Part shown: positions 15,427 to 22,671 of the stretch, piece by piece
How the letters are laid out: every line of letters starts with the position of its first letter
How positions within the stretch are numbered: the stretch's first letter is position 1
Source of the DNA: Kitasatospora sp. SUK 42
GTDB lineage: Bacteria; Actinomycetota; Actinomycetes; Streptomycetales; Streptomycetaceae
NCBI RefSeq assembly: GCF_015776785.2
Contig: NZ_LFMD02000002.1
Span: 1,116,938 to 1,180,937 of the forward strand
DNA: 64,000 nt
Direction: 5' to 3'
The notes under the pieces: generated by a model
What the model was told of the DNA's origin: nothing
Seen by the model: only the letters and a program-made list of their open reading frames with translations
Database searches by the model: none
Made by a program: the position numbers and the translations under genes

Positions 15427-16994
15427 CGGCGGCGCAATCGCGTGGTGAGGGCGGACAGTTCTTCGATGCGGAGGAGCTTGGCCAGCAGGAGGTACACGCC
15501 GGCGAGGGCCGCACCGGCCGGCACCAGGCCGAAGGGGGTGGTGTACCAGGCCGCGGCCGCGGCGGGCAGGGCGGCCAGCAGGAGCCTCCCGTGGGCGCCC
15601 GCCACCCGCAGGGGGCCGAGGCGCCGGCGCAGGAGGAGGGCGGCGGCCGCGCAGGCGAGCAGGAAGGAGCCGCCGTAGCAGCCCGCCATCCCGGTGACGG
15701 CCCAGCGCAGCGGCAGCAGGTGGTGGCAGAGCACCGCGCCGAGGGCCGTGGCGGCGACCGGGAGGAGGTTGAGCAGGAAGGGGGTGCGGCTGTCGCCGAG
15801 GGCGTAGAAGGTGCGGGTGAGGGCGTAGGCGGCGGAGTAGAGGACCAGGCCGGGCGCGAAGGCGGTCAGCATGCCGGCGATGGCCTGCACGTCGCCGTCG
15901 CCGGTACGGCCGTGACCGAAGGCGAGGTCGCACAGCCGGGGCGCCAGGACGGCGAGCGCGCAGGCGGCCGGGACGGTGACCACGCCGACGGTGCGGACGG
16001 TGCGGGCGAGCAGCGCACGCACCTCGGCCGGATCGTCGGCGGCGGCGCTCAGCGCGGGGACGACCGCCGTCACCACGGAGACGGTGACCACGCCGTGCGG
16101 CACGATCCACAGCAGGTACGCGCTGCTGTACGCGGTGTACCCGACCCCCGGCAGTCCGGCCGCGGCGGCCTCGGAGCCGACCAGCGTGGACAGCCTGGTC
16201 ACCACCCAGTAGCCGACCTGGTCGCTGAGCACCAGCAGCAGCGTCCAGCCCGCCGCCCGCAGCGGCTCGCCGAGCCCTGCCCGCTGCCAGTCCCAGCGCG
16301 GCCGCAGCCGCACCCCGGCCGCCCGCAGACAGGGCAGCAGCACCAGGCTCTGGGCGACGACGCCGAGCGTCGTCCCGGCCCCGAGGACCACGAGGTCGCG
16401 GGAGGAGAACGAGCGCTGCCCGACGTACGCCCCGAACACCCCGATGACCACGAGGTTGTTGAGCACCGGCGCCCAGGCCATCGGCGCGAACCACCGCCGG
16501 GCGTTGAGGAGTTGGCCGAGCACCGTGAACAGCCCGTAGAAGAACACCTGCGGCAGGCACAGGTAGGCCAGCAGCACCGTGCGGTCCAACTGCGCACCCC
16601 CGTACGAGGTGTAGGCCCGCACGACGTACGGCGCACCCGGCACCACCACGGCGGCCAGCACCAGCAGGGCGACCACCAGCACCGTCACCAGCCGGTCGAC
16701 GTGCGCGGCCCCGCCGTCCGCCGACTCCTTGGCGGCGCGCACCAGATGGGGCACCAGCGCGGTGTTCAGCGCGCCGCCGATGAGCAGCACGAACAGGATG
16801 TTCGGCACGGTGTTGGCGACGTTGTACCCGTCCGCGAGCACCCCCGAGCCGAGGACGGCCACCAGCAGCGCCGAGCGGACGAAGCCGGTGGCCCGGGACA
16901 CCACCGTCCCCGCCGCCATCACCAGGCTGGGCGGGAGGGTTCGGCGCGGTCTGCGGTGGCGGGCGGCCACGGCGGGACGGTCGAGCACGCTCAC
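15423..16994 (-). CDS. MurJ/MviN-like lipid flippase paralogue
   Basis: A 523-residue polytopic membrane protein with about 13-14 hydrophobic segments and the MviN signature near the N-terminus (AAGTVVSRATGFVRSALLVAVLG...ADGYNVANTVPNILFVLLIGGALNTALVPHLV). FYGLFTVLGQLLNARRWFAPMAWAPVLNNLV and FYALGDSRTPFLLNL are also family hallmarks. MurJ flips lipid II to the outside of the membrane. Its neighbours are not division genes, so this is probably an accessory paralogue, perhaps for a modified lipid-linked substrate or antibiotic self-protection (inference). GTG start with GGAGGCGGGG. It overlaps the preceding and following small genes by four bases each. Confidence 0.92.
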   Translation of the reverse strand: MSVLDRPAVAARHRRPRRTLPPSLVMAAGTVVSRATGFVRSALLVAVLGSGVLADGYNVANTVPNILFVLLIGGALNTALVPHLVRAAKESADGGAAHVDRLVTVLVVALLVLAAVVVPGAPYVVRAYTSYGGAQLDRTVLLAYLCLPQVFFYGLFTVLGQLLNARRWFAPMAWAPVLNNLVVIGVFGAYVGQRSFSSRDLVVLGAGTTLGVVAQSLVLLPCLRAAGVRLRPRWDWQRAGLGEPLRAAGWTLLLVLSDQVGYWVVTRLSTLVGSEAAAAGLPGVGYTAYSSAYLLWIVPHGVVTVSVVTAVVPALSAAADDPAEVRALLARTVRTVGVVTVPAACALAVLAPRLCDLAFGHGRTGDGDVQAIAGMLTAFAPGLVLYSAAYALTRTFYALGDSRTPFLLNLLPVAATALGAVLCHHLLPLRWAVTGMAGCYGGSFLLACAAAALLLRRRLGPLRVAGAHGRLLLAALPAAAAAWYTTPFGLVPAGAALAGVYLLLAKLLRIEELSALTTRLRRR

Positions 16995-17236
16995 CCCCGC
17001 CTCCGCGCCGGGTAGCGCCCGAACGCCGCGTCCAGCGGCCGGACCAGCGGCAGCTCCCACTCCCCCGCACCCTCGACGACCCGCCCGCCGCTCTTCACCC
17101 GCCCCCGGGACGGGCGCTGCGGGAAGCTCGCCCTGTCGGGACCGGACGCCGCCCGGGCCGCGTACTCCCCGGCCGTCACCGGCTCCGGCCGCAGCCCGAG
17201 TCCGGAGCCGACGGCCCCCTCCTGGAGAACGGTCAT
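16991..17236 (-). CDS. Small ORF translationally coupled to MurJ-like gene
   Basis: An 81-residue ORF, MTVLQEGAVGSGLGL..., basic and Pro/Gly-rich, without cysteine, signal peptide or recognisable domain. It is supported as real by a good ribosome binding site (GAGAGGGG, 5-6 nt before ATG), a four-base GTGA overlap with the MurJ-like gene, and a position as first gene of the operon. I do not know what it does; a regulatory leader-type or small partner protein is possible. Confidence 0.55.
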   Translation of the reverse strand: MTVLQEGAVGSGLGLRPEPVTAGEYAARAASGPDRASFPQRPSRGRVKSGGRVVEGAGEWELPLVRPLDAAFGRYPARRRG

Positions 17237-17309
17237 CCGCCAGCCCCTCTCGCTCCGGGCACCGGCCCGAGAGGACCGGCGAGAACGCCGAGAGCATGCG
17301 CGAAGCGTC

Positions 17310-17335
17310 CTGAAGCGCGGCTGAGAAAGCTGAAG
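17310..17335. promoter_or_regulatory. Candidate response-regulator box, three CTGA-type direct repeats
   Basis: CTGAAG (17310-17315), CTGAGA (17321-17326) and CTGAAG (17330-17335) are spaced 11 and 9 nt apart. They lie in the divergent region between the MurJ-like operon and the OmpR/HisKA pair, 33 nt before the regulator start. OmpR-family regulators bind such direct repeats roughly one turn apart, so autoregulation and control of the divergent operon are plausible. Confidence 0.45.
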
Positions 17336-17367
17336 CCCTTTTAAGGAACGGATTCCGGGCCGGTGGC

Positions 17368-18045
17368 ATGCTGATCCGCATGGAGATACTGGTGGTGGAG
17401 GACGACGCCCAGGTCGCCGCAGCCGTCCGGCGCGGGCTGGAGGCCGAGGGCTACACCGTCGACCTCGCCCCGGACGGCCTGACCGGCCTGCGACTGGCCC
17501 AGCGGCACCCCTACCGGGCGATCGTGCTCGACATCATGCTGCCCGGTCTGAACGGCTACAAGGTGTGCGAGGCGCTGCGCACCGACGGCGTCACCACCCC
17601 GATCCTGATGCTGACCGCCAAGGACGGCGAGTACGACGAGGCCGAGGGCCTGGACACCGGCGCCGACGACTACCTCACCAAGCCGTTCTCCTACCTGGTC
17701 TTCCTGGCCCGCCTGCGCGCCCTGATCCGCCGCAGCCAGACCCCCGGCCCGCTGCTGCGCGTCGGCGACCTCTGGCTGGACCCGGCGGCCCGCCGCTGCG
17801 GGCGCGGCGGCGCCGAGATCACCCTCACCGAACGCGAGTTCGCCGTGCTGCGCTGCCTGGCCGAGCACCCCGGCGAGGTGCTGTCCAAGCGCCGGATCGT
17901 CGACGAGGTGTGGGACATCGCCTTCGACGGCGAGGAGTCCATCGTCGAGGTGTACGTCAGCATGCTGCGCCGCAAGGTGGACACCCCGTTCGGCGTCCGC
18001 TCGATCACCACCGTGCGCGGCGCCGGCTACCGCCTGGAGGCCTGA
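17368..18045 (+). CDS. OmpR-family response regulator
   Basis: 225 residues. The receiver domain has an acidic pocket VVEDD, phosphoacceptor Asp55 in VLDIMLPG, Thr in MLTAKDG and Lys in YLTKPFSY. The C-terminal winged helix is AEITLTEREFAVLRCLAEHPGEVLSKRRIVDEVWD...VEVYVSMLRRKVD...ITTVRGAGYRLEA, the standard OmpR/PhoB type. The start is either this ATG or the one four codons later (MEILVVED); neither has an obvious ribosome binding site. It is followed by its kinase after 2 nt. It is divergent from the MurJ-like operon, suggesting an envelope-related signal. Confidence 0.94.
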   Translation: MLIRMEILVVEDDAQVAAAVRRGLEAEGYTVDLAPDGLTGLRLAQRHPYRAIVLDIMLPGLNGYKVCEALRTDGVTTPILMLTAKDGEYDEAEGLDTGADDYLTKPFSYLVFLARLRALIRRSQTPGPLLRVGDLWLDPAARRCGRGGAEITLTEREFAVLRCLAEHPGEVLSKRRIVDEVWDIAFDGEESIVEVYVSMLRRKVDTPFGVRSITTVRGAGYRLEA

Positions 18046-18047
18046 CG

Positions 18048-19505
18048 GTGCTCGGCCGCCTCTCCACCCGCCTGCGCACCTCGGTGGCGGCCGGCCTGGC
18101 CGCGCTGCTGCTGCTCGCCGGCGGCGCCTGGTGGCTGCGCGGCCACATGTACGACGCCCAGCTGGCCGTCGCCGAGGAGGACGCCCAGGAGAAGGCCCGC
18201 GAGCTCGGCAGCGGCTACAAGCACGGCCAGCAGCTGGTCGACAGCGGCAGCCTGCCGTACGTCGTCCTGGGCAGCGACGGCCAGGTGGTGATCATGGGCG
18301 GCCCGCTGACCACCCAGCACCTGGCCGGGGAGCCGCCCGCCGCCGTACCGCGCCTGGCGCCGGACAACTGGCAGTCCGTGCAGCGGATCACCATCGGCCC
18401 GGCCGGGCCGGCCGCCGCCAACCGCTACTCGGGGCGCACCTTCACCGCGATGGGCAGCTGGAGCCCGCTGCTGCGGGAGAGCGACGCGTCCGGCCGGCCG
18501 GTGCAGCCGCAGGTCGGGCCGTTCACCGTGTACGTGCTGGCCACCCCGTTCGCCGCCGAGGCCTCGCTGCACACCATCGACCCGGTCCTGCTGGCCGGCG
18601 TGCCGGCCGCCGCACTGCTGGTCGCGCTGATGGCCTGGGCGGCGACCAGCCGGGCGCTGCGCCCGGTGGAGGCGATCCGGGCCGAACTGGCCGAGATCGG
18701 CGAGCACCGGCTGGACCGCAGGGTCCCGGTGCCGCGCTCCGGGGACGAGATCGCCCGGATGGCCCGAACCACCAACGCCACCCTGGACCGGCTGGAGCGC
18801 TCGGCCGGCCAGCAGCAGCGCTTCGTCGCCGACGCCTCGCACGAGCTGCGCAGCCCGATCGCGGCGCTGCGCACCAACCTGGAGGTCTCGCTCGCCCACC
18901 CCGAGCGCACCGACTGGGCGGCCGCCACCGCGGAGGCGCTCACCTCGGTGGAGCGGCTCCAGCAGCTCACCGAGGACCTGCTGTTCCTGGCCCGGGGCGC
19001 GCACCCGGAGACGGCGGGCCGGCCGACCGTCGTGGACCTGTCCGCCGTGCTGCGCGAACTCGCCGACCAGTACCGCCCGGTGGTCGGCGCCCGGCCTGCC
19101 CTGCGGGTGGACGCGCCGGAGGCGGTGCTGGTGCGCGGCAGCCGGATCCGGCTGCACCGGCTGGTGCGCAACCTGCTGGACAACGCCCGGCGGCACGCGA
19201 GCACCGAGGTGGTGCTGTCCGCCCGGCAGACCGGGCGCGGCTGCGTCCTGGAGGTCCGGGACGACGGCCCGGGCGTGCCGGAGCAGGACCGCGAGCGGAT
19301 CTTCGAGCCGTTCACCCGGCTCGACGAGGCGCGCAGCCGGGACGCCGGCGGCAGCGGCCTGGGCCTGGCCATCGCTGCGGACATCGCCACCCGTCACGGC
19401 GGCACCCTGCGCGTCGCGCACGCCCCGCGCGGGGCCCGCTTCGTGCTGGAACTGCCGTCGGCCCAGGACTCCCAGGCCTCCGGTTCGCTGAGGCCCGTTC
19501 GCTGA
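18048..19505 (+). CDS. HisKA-type sensor histidine kinase
   Basis: 485 residues. Two membrane helices (about 11-30 and 178-200) flank a roughly 145-residue extracytoplasmic sensor domain, so it senses an external or envelope signal. HAMP (about 200-255), dimerisation domain with phosphoacceptor His265 in FVADASHELRSPIAALRTNLE, and HATPase motifs follow (N box VRNLLDNARRHAS, DDGPGVPE, SGLGLAIA). GTG start two bases after the regulator stop. The last codons lie in a 14-bp tandem repeat array. Confidence 0.94.
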   Translation: MLGRLSTRLRTSVAAGLAALLLLAGGAWWLRGHMYDAQLAVAEEDAQEKARELGSGYKHGQQLVDSGSLPYVVLGSDGQVVIMGGPLTTQHLAGEPPAAVPRLAPDNWQSVQRITIGPAGPAAANRYSGRTFTAMGSWSPLLRESDASGRPVQPQVGPFTVYVLATPFAAEASLHTIDPVLLAGVPAAALLVALMAWAATSRALRPVEAIRAELAEIGEHRLDRRVPVPRSGDEIARMARTTNATLDRLERSAGQQQRFVADASHELRSPIAALRTNLEVSLAHPERTDWAAATAEALTSVERLQQLTEDLLFLARGAHPETAGRPTVVDLSAVLRELADQYRPVVGARPALRVDAPEAVLVRGSRIRLHRLVRNLLDNARRHASTEVVLSARQTGRGCVLEVRDDGPGVPEQDRERIFEPFTRLDEARSRDAGGSGLGLAIAADIATRHGGTLRVAHAPRGARFVLELPSAQDSQASGSLRPVR

Positions 19506-19535
19506 GGCCCCTTCGCTGAGGTCCGTTCGCTAGAG
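19480..19535. repeat. Four tandem 14-bp repeats containing both convergent stop codons
   Basis: Units CCGGTTCGCTGAGG (19480-19493), CCCGTTCGCTGAGG, CCCCTTCGCTGAGG and TCCGTTCGCTAGAG (19522-19535). The stop of the plus-strand kinase (19503-19505) lies in unit 2, and that of the minus-strand DesK-type kinase (19530-19532) in unit 4. Copy-number change would alter the C-termini of both kinases. Confidence 0.9.
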
Positions 19536-20792
19536 CGGGTTCACCGCAGGCGCGGACACCGTCCGCAGCGGCACCGAGGCCCGCAGCCGGAAGCCCCTCC
19601 CCCGCGCTCCCGGCCCGGTCTCCAGCCGCCCGCCGACCAGCGCCAGCCGCTCCTCCAGGCCGGAAAGCCCGTTCCCCGGCTGGGACTTGCCCGGACCGCG
19701 CCCGTCGTCGGTGATCTCCAGGACGGCGTACCGCTCGCCGCTCGGCTCCCAGCTCTCGTCCGCCCGCACCGTGCAGACGGCCGCCCCCTCGCCGTGCCGG
19801 ACGATGTTGGTGACGGCCTCGCGCAGCGCCCAGGCCAGCGCGCCCGCCTCCTCGTTGGCCAGCGACGGCCAGGTGTCCACCAGCTCCGGCGCGGCCTCCA
19901 GCCGGATCTGCGCGGCGGCCAGCGCGGTACGGGCGGCGGCGAGCTCGACCGGCAGGGTGGGGCGGCGGAAGCCGGTCACCGCCTCCCGGACGTCGATCAG
20001 CGACTGCCGGGCGACCTGCTCGATGTCGGCGACCTGCGCCCGGGCCGCCTCGTCCTTGCCGGCGTCCATGAACCGTCCGGCCAGCTCGCTCTTCAGGGTG
20101 ATCAGCGACAGCGAGTGCCCGAGCAGGTCGTGCAGGTCGCGGGCGAGGCGCAGCCGCTCCTCGGAGGCGGCCAGGTGCGCGACCGCCGCGCGGGCCTCGC
20201 GCAGCTCCTTCATGGTGGCGACCAGCCGCTGCATGCCGGTCATCGCCGCTCCGGAGAGGAAGGAGGTGAGCGTCAGGGTGGCGATGGTGTCCGAGCCGGC
20301 GCCGCCCACCAGGCCGGTGGCGGCGGTGAGCGCGGCCATGCCGAGGACCGAGCCCAGCGCGTAGCGCACCGGAACGATGACCGCGACGCACACCGAGGCG
20401 TAGGTGAACAGGGTGAGGAAGGACTCGCCGAGCGTGAGGCTGGTGGAGATGGCGAGCGTGACCATCATCGCGACGATCGCCCGGCACTCCCTCGGCCGCA
20501 TGCCCGTCATCGAGCGGTAGACCACCAGCAGGACGTAGCCGACGAGGAAGACCGCCAGGCTGACCCAGCCGAGCACCTGGCCGAGCACGTCGTGACCGCC
20601 GTGCAGCAGGTCGTTGACCGGGTAGGCCAGGTACACCATCCACAGCAGCATCCAGCTGACCTTGACCATCAGCTGCCGTCTGGTCTCGATCGGTGAGCCC
20701 GGGACGTTGATGAGCGAGACGCGCGCCACACCCACCTCCGGCTGTCCGTCGGTGCGGTGGGTCCGGCGCGCGTCACTCATGTCGGTCATCAT
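19530..20792 (-). CDS. DesK-type sensor histidine kinase
   Basis: 420 residues. A 40-residue N-terminal tail is followed by five or six hydrophobic segments (about 45-190) and a short coiled coil. HisKA_3 dimerisation follows with phosphoacceptor His221 in LARDLHDLLGHSLSLITLKSELA, and a HATPase with LREAVTNIVRHGEG and DDGRGPGKSQPGNGLSGLEERL. Kinases of this class sense membrane state or drugs and pair with NarL-type regulators. It starts ATGA within the stop of the exporter permease, so sensor and ABC exporter are one operon. The usual regulator gene directly downstream is missing. Confidence 0.94.
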   Translation of the reverse strand: MMTDMSDARRTHRTDGQPEVGVARVSLINVPGSPIETRRQLMVKVSWMLLWMVYLAYPVNDLLHGGHDVLGQVLGWVSLAVFLVGYVLLVVYRSMTGMRPRECRAIVAMMVTLAISTSLTLGESFLTLFTYASVCVAVIVPVRYALGSVLGMAALTAATGLVGGAGSDTIATLTLTSFLSGAAMTGMQRLVATMKELREARAAVAHLAASEERLRLARDLHDLLGHSLSLITLKSELAGRFMDAGKDEAARAQVADIEQVARQSLIDVREAVTGFRRPTLPVELAAARTALAAAQIRLEAAPELVDTWPSLANEEAGALAWALREAVTNIVRHGEGAAVCTVRADESWEPSGERYAVLEITDDGRGPGKSQPGNGLSGLEERLALVGGRLETGPGARGRGFRLRASVPLRTVSAPAVNPL

Positions 20793-21511
20793 GCCTGGCG
20801 GGTGTCGCGGCGGTACAGCGCGGCGGCGGCGACGAGGAACACCGCGAAGAAGGCGGCCAGTCCGCCGACCGCGACCATGTCCAGCGACTGCCCGGGCCGG
20901 GTGAAGGTGGCCAGCTGGTTGTACAGGTACACCGGGTCGAACCGGGCGAACTTCTCCAGCGAGCCGCTCACCGGGAACCAGGTACCGCCGAGCAGCGCCA
21001 TCGCCATGTAGGTGATCATCACGATCGGCTGCACCGCGTCCGGCGTCGCCGCGTAGCCGAGCGCCACCCCGAGCGCGGCGAACACGAAGCTGCCCAGCCA
21101 CAGCGCGACCGCCAGCCCGATCCACTGCGGCAGGCTCAGCGAGACGCCCTGGGTCAGACCGACCGCGAAGACCACCAGGATCGCCGGCAGCGTGGTCACC
21201 GCCGTCGCCGCGATCTTGCCGATGGTGTACGCCCGGCCGGGCAGCGCGGTCAGCCGCAGCTGGCGCACCCAGCCGCTCTTGCGCTCCAGCGAGATCCGCT
21301 GCGCGCTGCCGGAGAGCACCGCGCCGACCGCGCCGAAGGTGGCCATCGAGACCATGAAGTAGGTCTTCACCGGCAGTCCGCCGGCCTGGTCGGCGGAGCC
21401 GTAGGCGTTGATGAAGAAGACGTACAGCACGGCCGGGTAGACGACGGTGAAGAACAGGTAGCGCCGGTTGCGGAGGGTCCGCAGGATCTCCAGCCTGATC
21501 AGGGTGGTCAT
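20789..21511 (-). CDS. ABC-2 type exporter permease
   Basis: A 240-residue membrane protein with six hydrophobic segments, the DrrB/NodJ-like ABC-2 permease layout. RNRRYLFFTVVYPAVLYVFFINAYG forms helix 1; SAQRISLERKSGWVRQLRLTALPGRAYTIGKIAATAV is the conserved cytoplasmic coupling segment; PIVMITYMAMALLGGTWFPVSGS lies near the end. It overlaps the ATPase gene upstream and the kinase gene downstream by four bases each. Drug or lipid export is likely; the substrate is unknown. Confidence 0.93.
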   Translation of the reverse strand: MTTLIRLEILRTLRNRRYLFFTVVYPAVLYVFFINAYGSADQAGGLPVKTYFMVSMATFGAVGAVLSGSAQRISLERKSGWVRQLRLTALPGRAYTIGKIAATAVTTLPAILVVFAVGLTQGVSLSLPQWIGLAVALWLGSFVFAALGVALGYAATPDAVQPIVMITYMAMALLGGTWFPVSGSLEKFARFDPVYLYNQLATFTRPGQSLDMVAVGGLAAFFAVFLVAAAALYRRDTRQA

Positions 21512-22479
21512 CGCACGCTCTCCTTGTCGTCCGCGGTGCGCTCGGCGTCCGCGCGGTCCAGCTCGCCCGTGATGGTCAGGAAGGCCTGCTCCAGGCCCAC
21601 CCCGGTGACCTCCAGCCCGCGCGGGTACAGGCCGGCCCCGTAGAGCGCGGCCACGCTCGCGTCGGCGTCCGCGGTGCGGATCCGGACGGTCCGCACCCCG
21701 GGGACCCTCGCGGTGACGTCCAGCGACTGCACGCCCGGCAGCGCCCGCAGCACGGACTCCGCGAACCCGCCGTCCCCGCCGTCCCCGTCGTGGAGTTCGA
21801 AGGCGATCCGGCGGGCGCCGGCCCGCGCCTTGATCTCCGCGGAGCTGCCGTCGGCGATCAGCCGGCCCCGGTGCAGCACCAGGACGCGGTCGGCGATCGA
21901 GTCGGCCTCCTCCAGGTAGTGGGTGGCGAACAGCACCGTGCGCCCGGCGTCGGCCTGCGCCCGCATGCTCGCCCAGAACGCCTGCCGGACGTTGACGTCC
22001 ATGCCGGTGGTGGGCTCGTCCAGCACGATCAGGTCGCTGTCACCCGCGATCGCCAGGGCGAAGCGGACCCGCTGCTCCTGGCCTCCGGACAGCTTGTCGA
22101 CCCGCCGCTCCGCCAGCTCCGTGATCCCCGCGTCGGTCAGCACCTCCGTGACCGACCGACCGCGCGGGTGCACGTCGCAGGCGAGCCGGACCAGCTCGTG
22201 GACCTTGACGTCGGTCATCAGCCCGCCGCTCTGCAGCATCGCGCCGACCCGGCCGGCCTCGATCGCCGACCGCGGGGTGCCGCCGAACAGCGTCACGTCG
22301 CCCTGGTCGGGCTCGCGCAGGCCGAGCAGCAGGTCCAGGCTGGTGGACTTCCCGGCGCCGTTCGGGCCGAGCAGGGCGACGGTCTCGCCCGGCCTCAGCA
22401 CGAGGTCCAGTCCGTCCACGGCGCGCACCCGCCCGTAGCTCTTGCCGACGCCGCGGAAGGCGGCCACTTCGGTCACCAT
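21508..22479 (-). CDS. ABC exporter ATP-binding protein
   Basis: 323 residues, DrrA-like. Walker A GPNGAGKS (39-46), Q-loop in GAMLQSGGL, signature LSGGQEQRVRFALAIAG, Walker B LIVLDEPTTGMD and H-loop THYLEEAD. The roughly 100-residue C-terminal extension after HRGRLIADGSSAEIKA is typical of drug-export ATPases. The ATG has GGGAGAGGAACG upstream. It is the first gene of a three-gene operon with permease and sensor kinase, and a perfect inverted repeat lies about 105 bp before its start. Confidence 0.95.
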   Translation of the reverse strand: MVTEVAAFRGVGKSYGRVRAVDGLDLVLRPGETVALLGPNGAGKSTSLDLLLGLREPDQGDVTLFGGTPRSAIEAGRVGAMLQSGGLMTDVKVHELVRLACDVHPRGRSVTEVLTDAGITELAERRVDKLSGGQEQRVRFALAIAGDSDLIVLDEPTTGMDVNVRQAFWASMRAQADAGRTVLFATHYLEEADSIADRVLVLHRGRLIADGSSAEIKARAGARRIAFELHDGDGGDGGFAESVLRALPGVQSLDVTARVPGVRTVRIRTADADASVAALYGAGLYPRGLEVTGVGLEQAFLTITGELDRADAERTADDKESVR

Positions 22480-22582
22480 CGCCCGTTCCTCTCCCCTGGT
22501 GGTGTCGTGTCACGGTGCTGTTCGCACCACCACAGAGTCCCGCGCGGGCGGCCGGCGGCGGCAGTGCCGGCCGTCGTGGCTT

Positions 22583-22604
22583 CGGCATGACGGATGTCAT
22601 GCCG
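22583..22604. promoter_or_regulatory. Candidate operator: perfect 9-4-9 inverted repeat
   Basis: CGGCATGAC-GGAT-GTCATGCCG (22583-22604), perfectly symmetric. It sits upstream of the ABC exporter/sensor operon and touches the end of the terminator of the preceding peptidase gene. NarL-type regulators bind inverted repeats of this kind, so it is the best candidate site for the displaced DesR-like regulator. That assignment is inference. Confidence 0.6.
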
Positions 22605-22657
22605 ACGGCCGGTACCCGCGTCACGCCCGTCGGCGATGAGGGGGTACCGGCCGTCGG
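22602..22657 (-). terminator. Terminator of the S9 peptidase gene
   Basis: CCGACGGCCGGTACC (22602-22616) pairs perfectly with GGTACCGGCCGTCGG (22643-22657), a 15-bp stem with a 26-nt loop. It starts 15 nt after the peptidase stop. Confidence 0.8.
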
Positions 22658-22671
22658 TTCGGTTCAGCCGG

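Noticed and set aside
16991..17236. 81-aa ORF considered as a RiPP precursor for the MurJ operon
   Set aside because: No cysteines, no Ser/Thr-rich core, no leader-core cleavage motif and no modification enzyme nearby; kept only as a small unknown gene.
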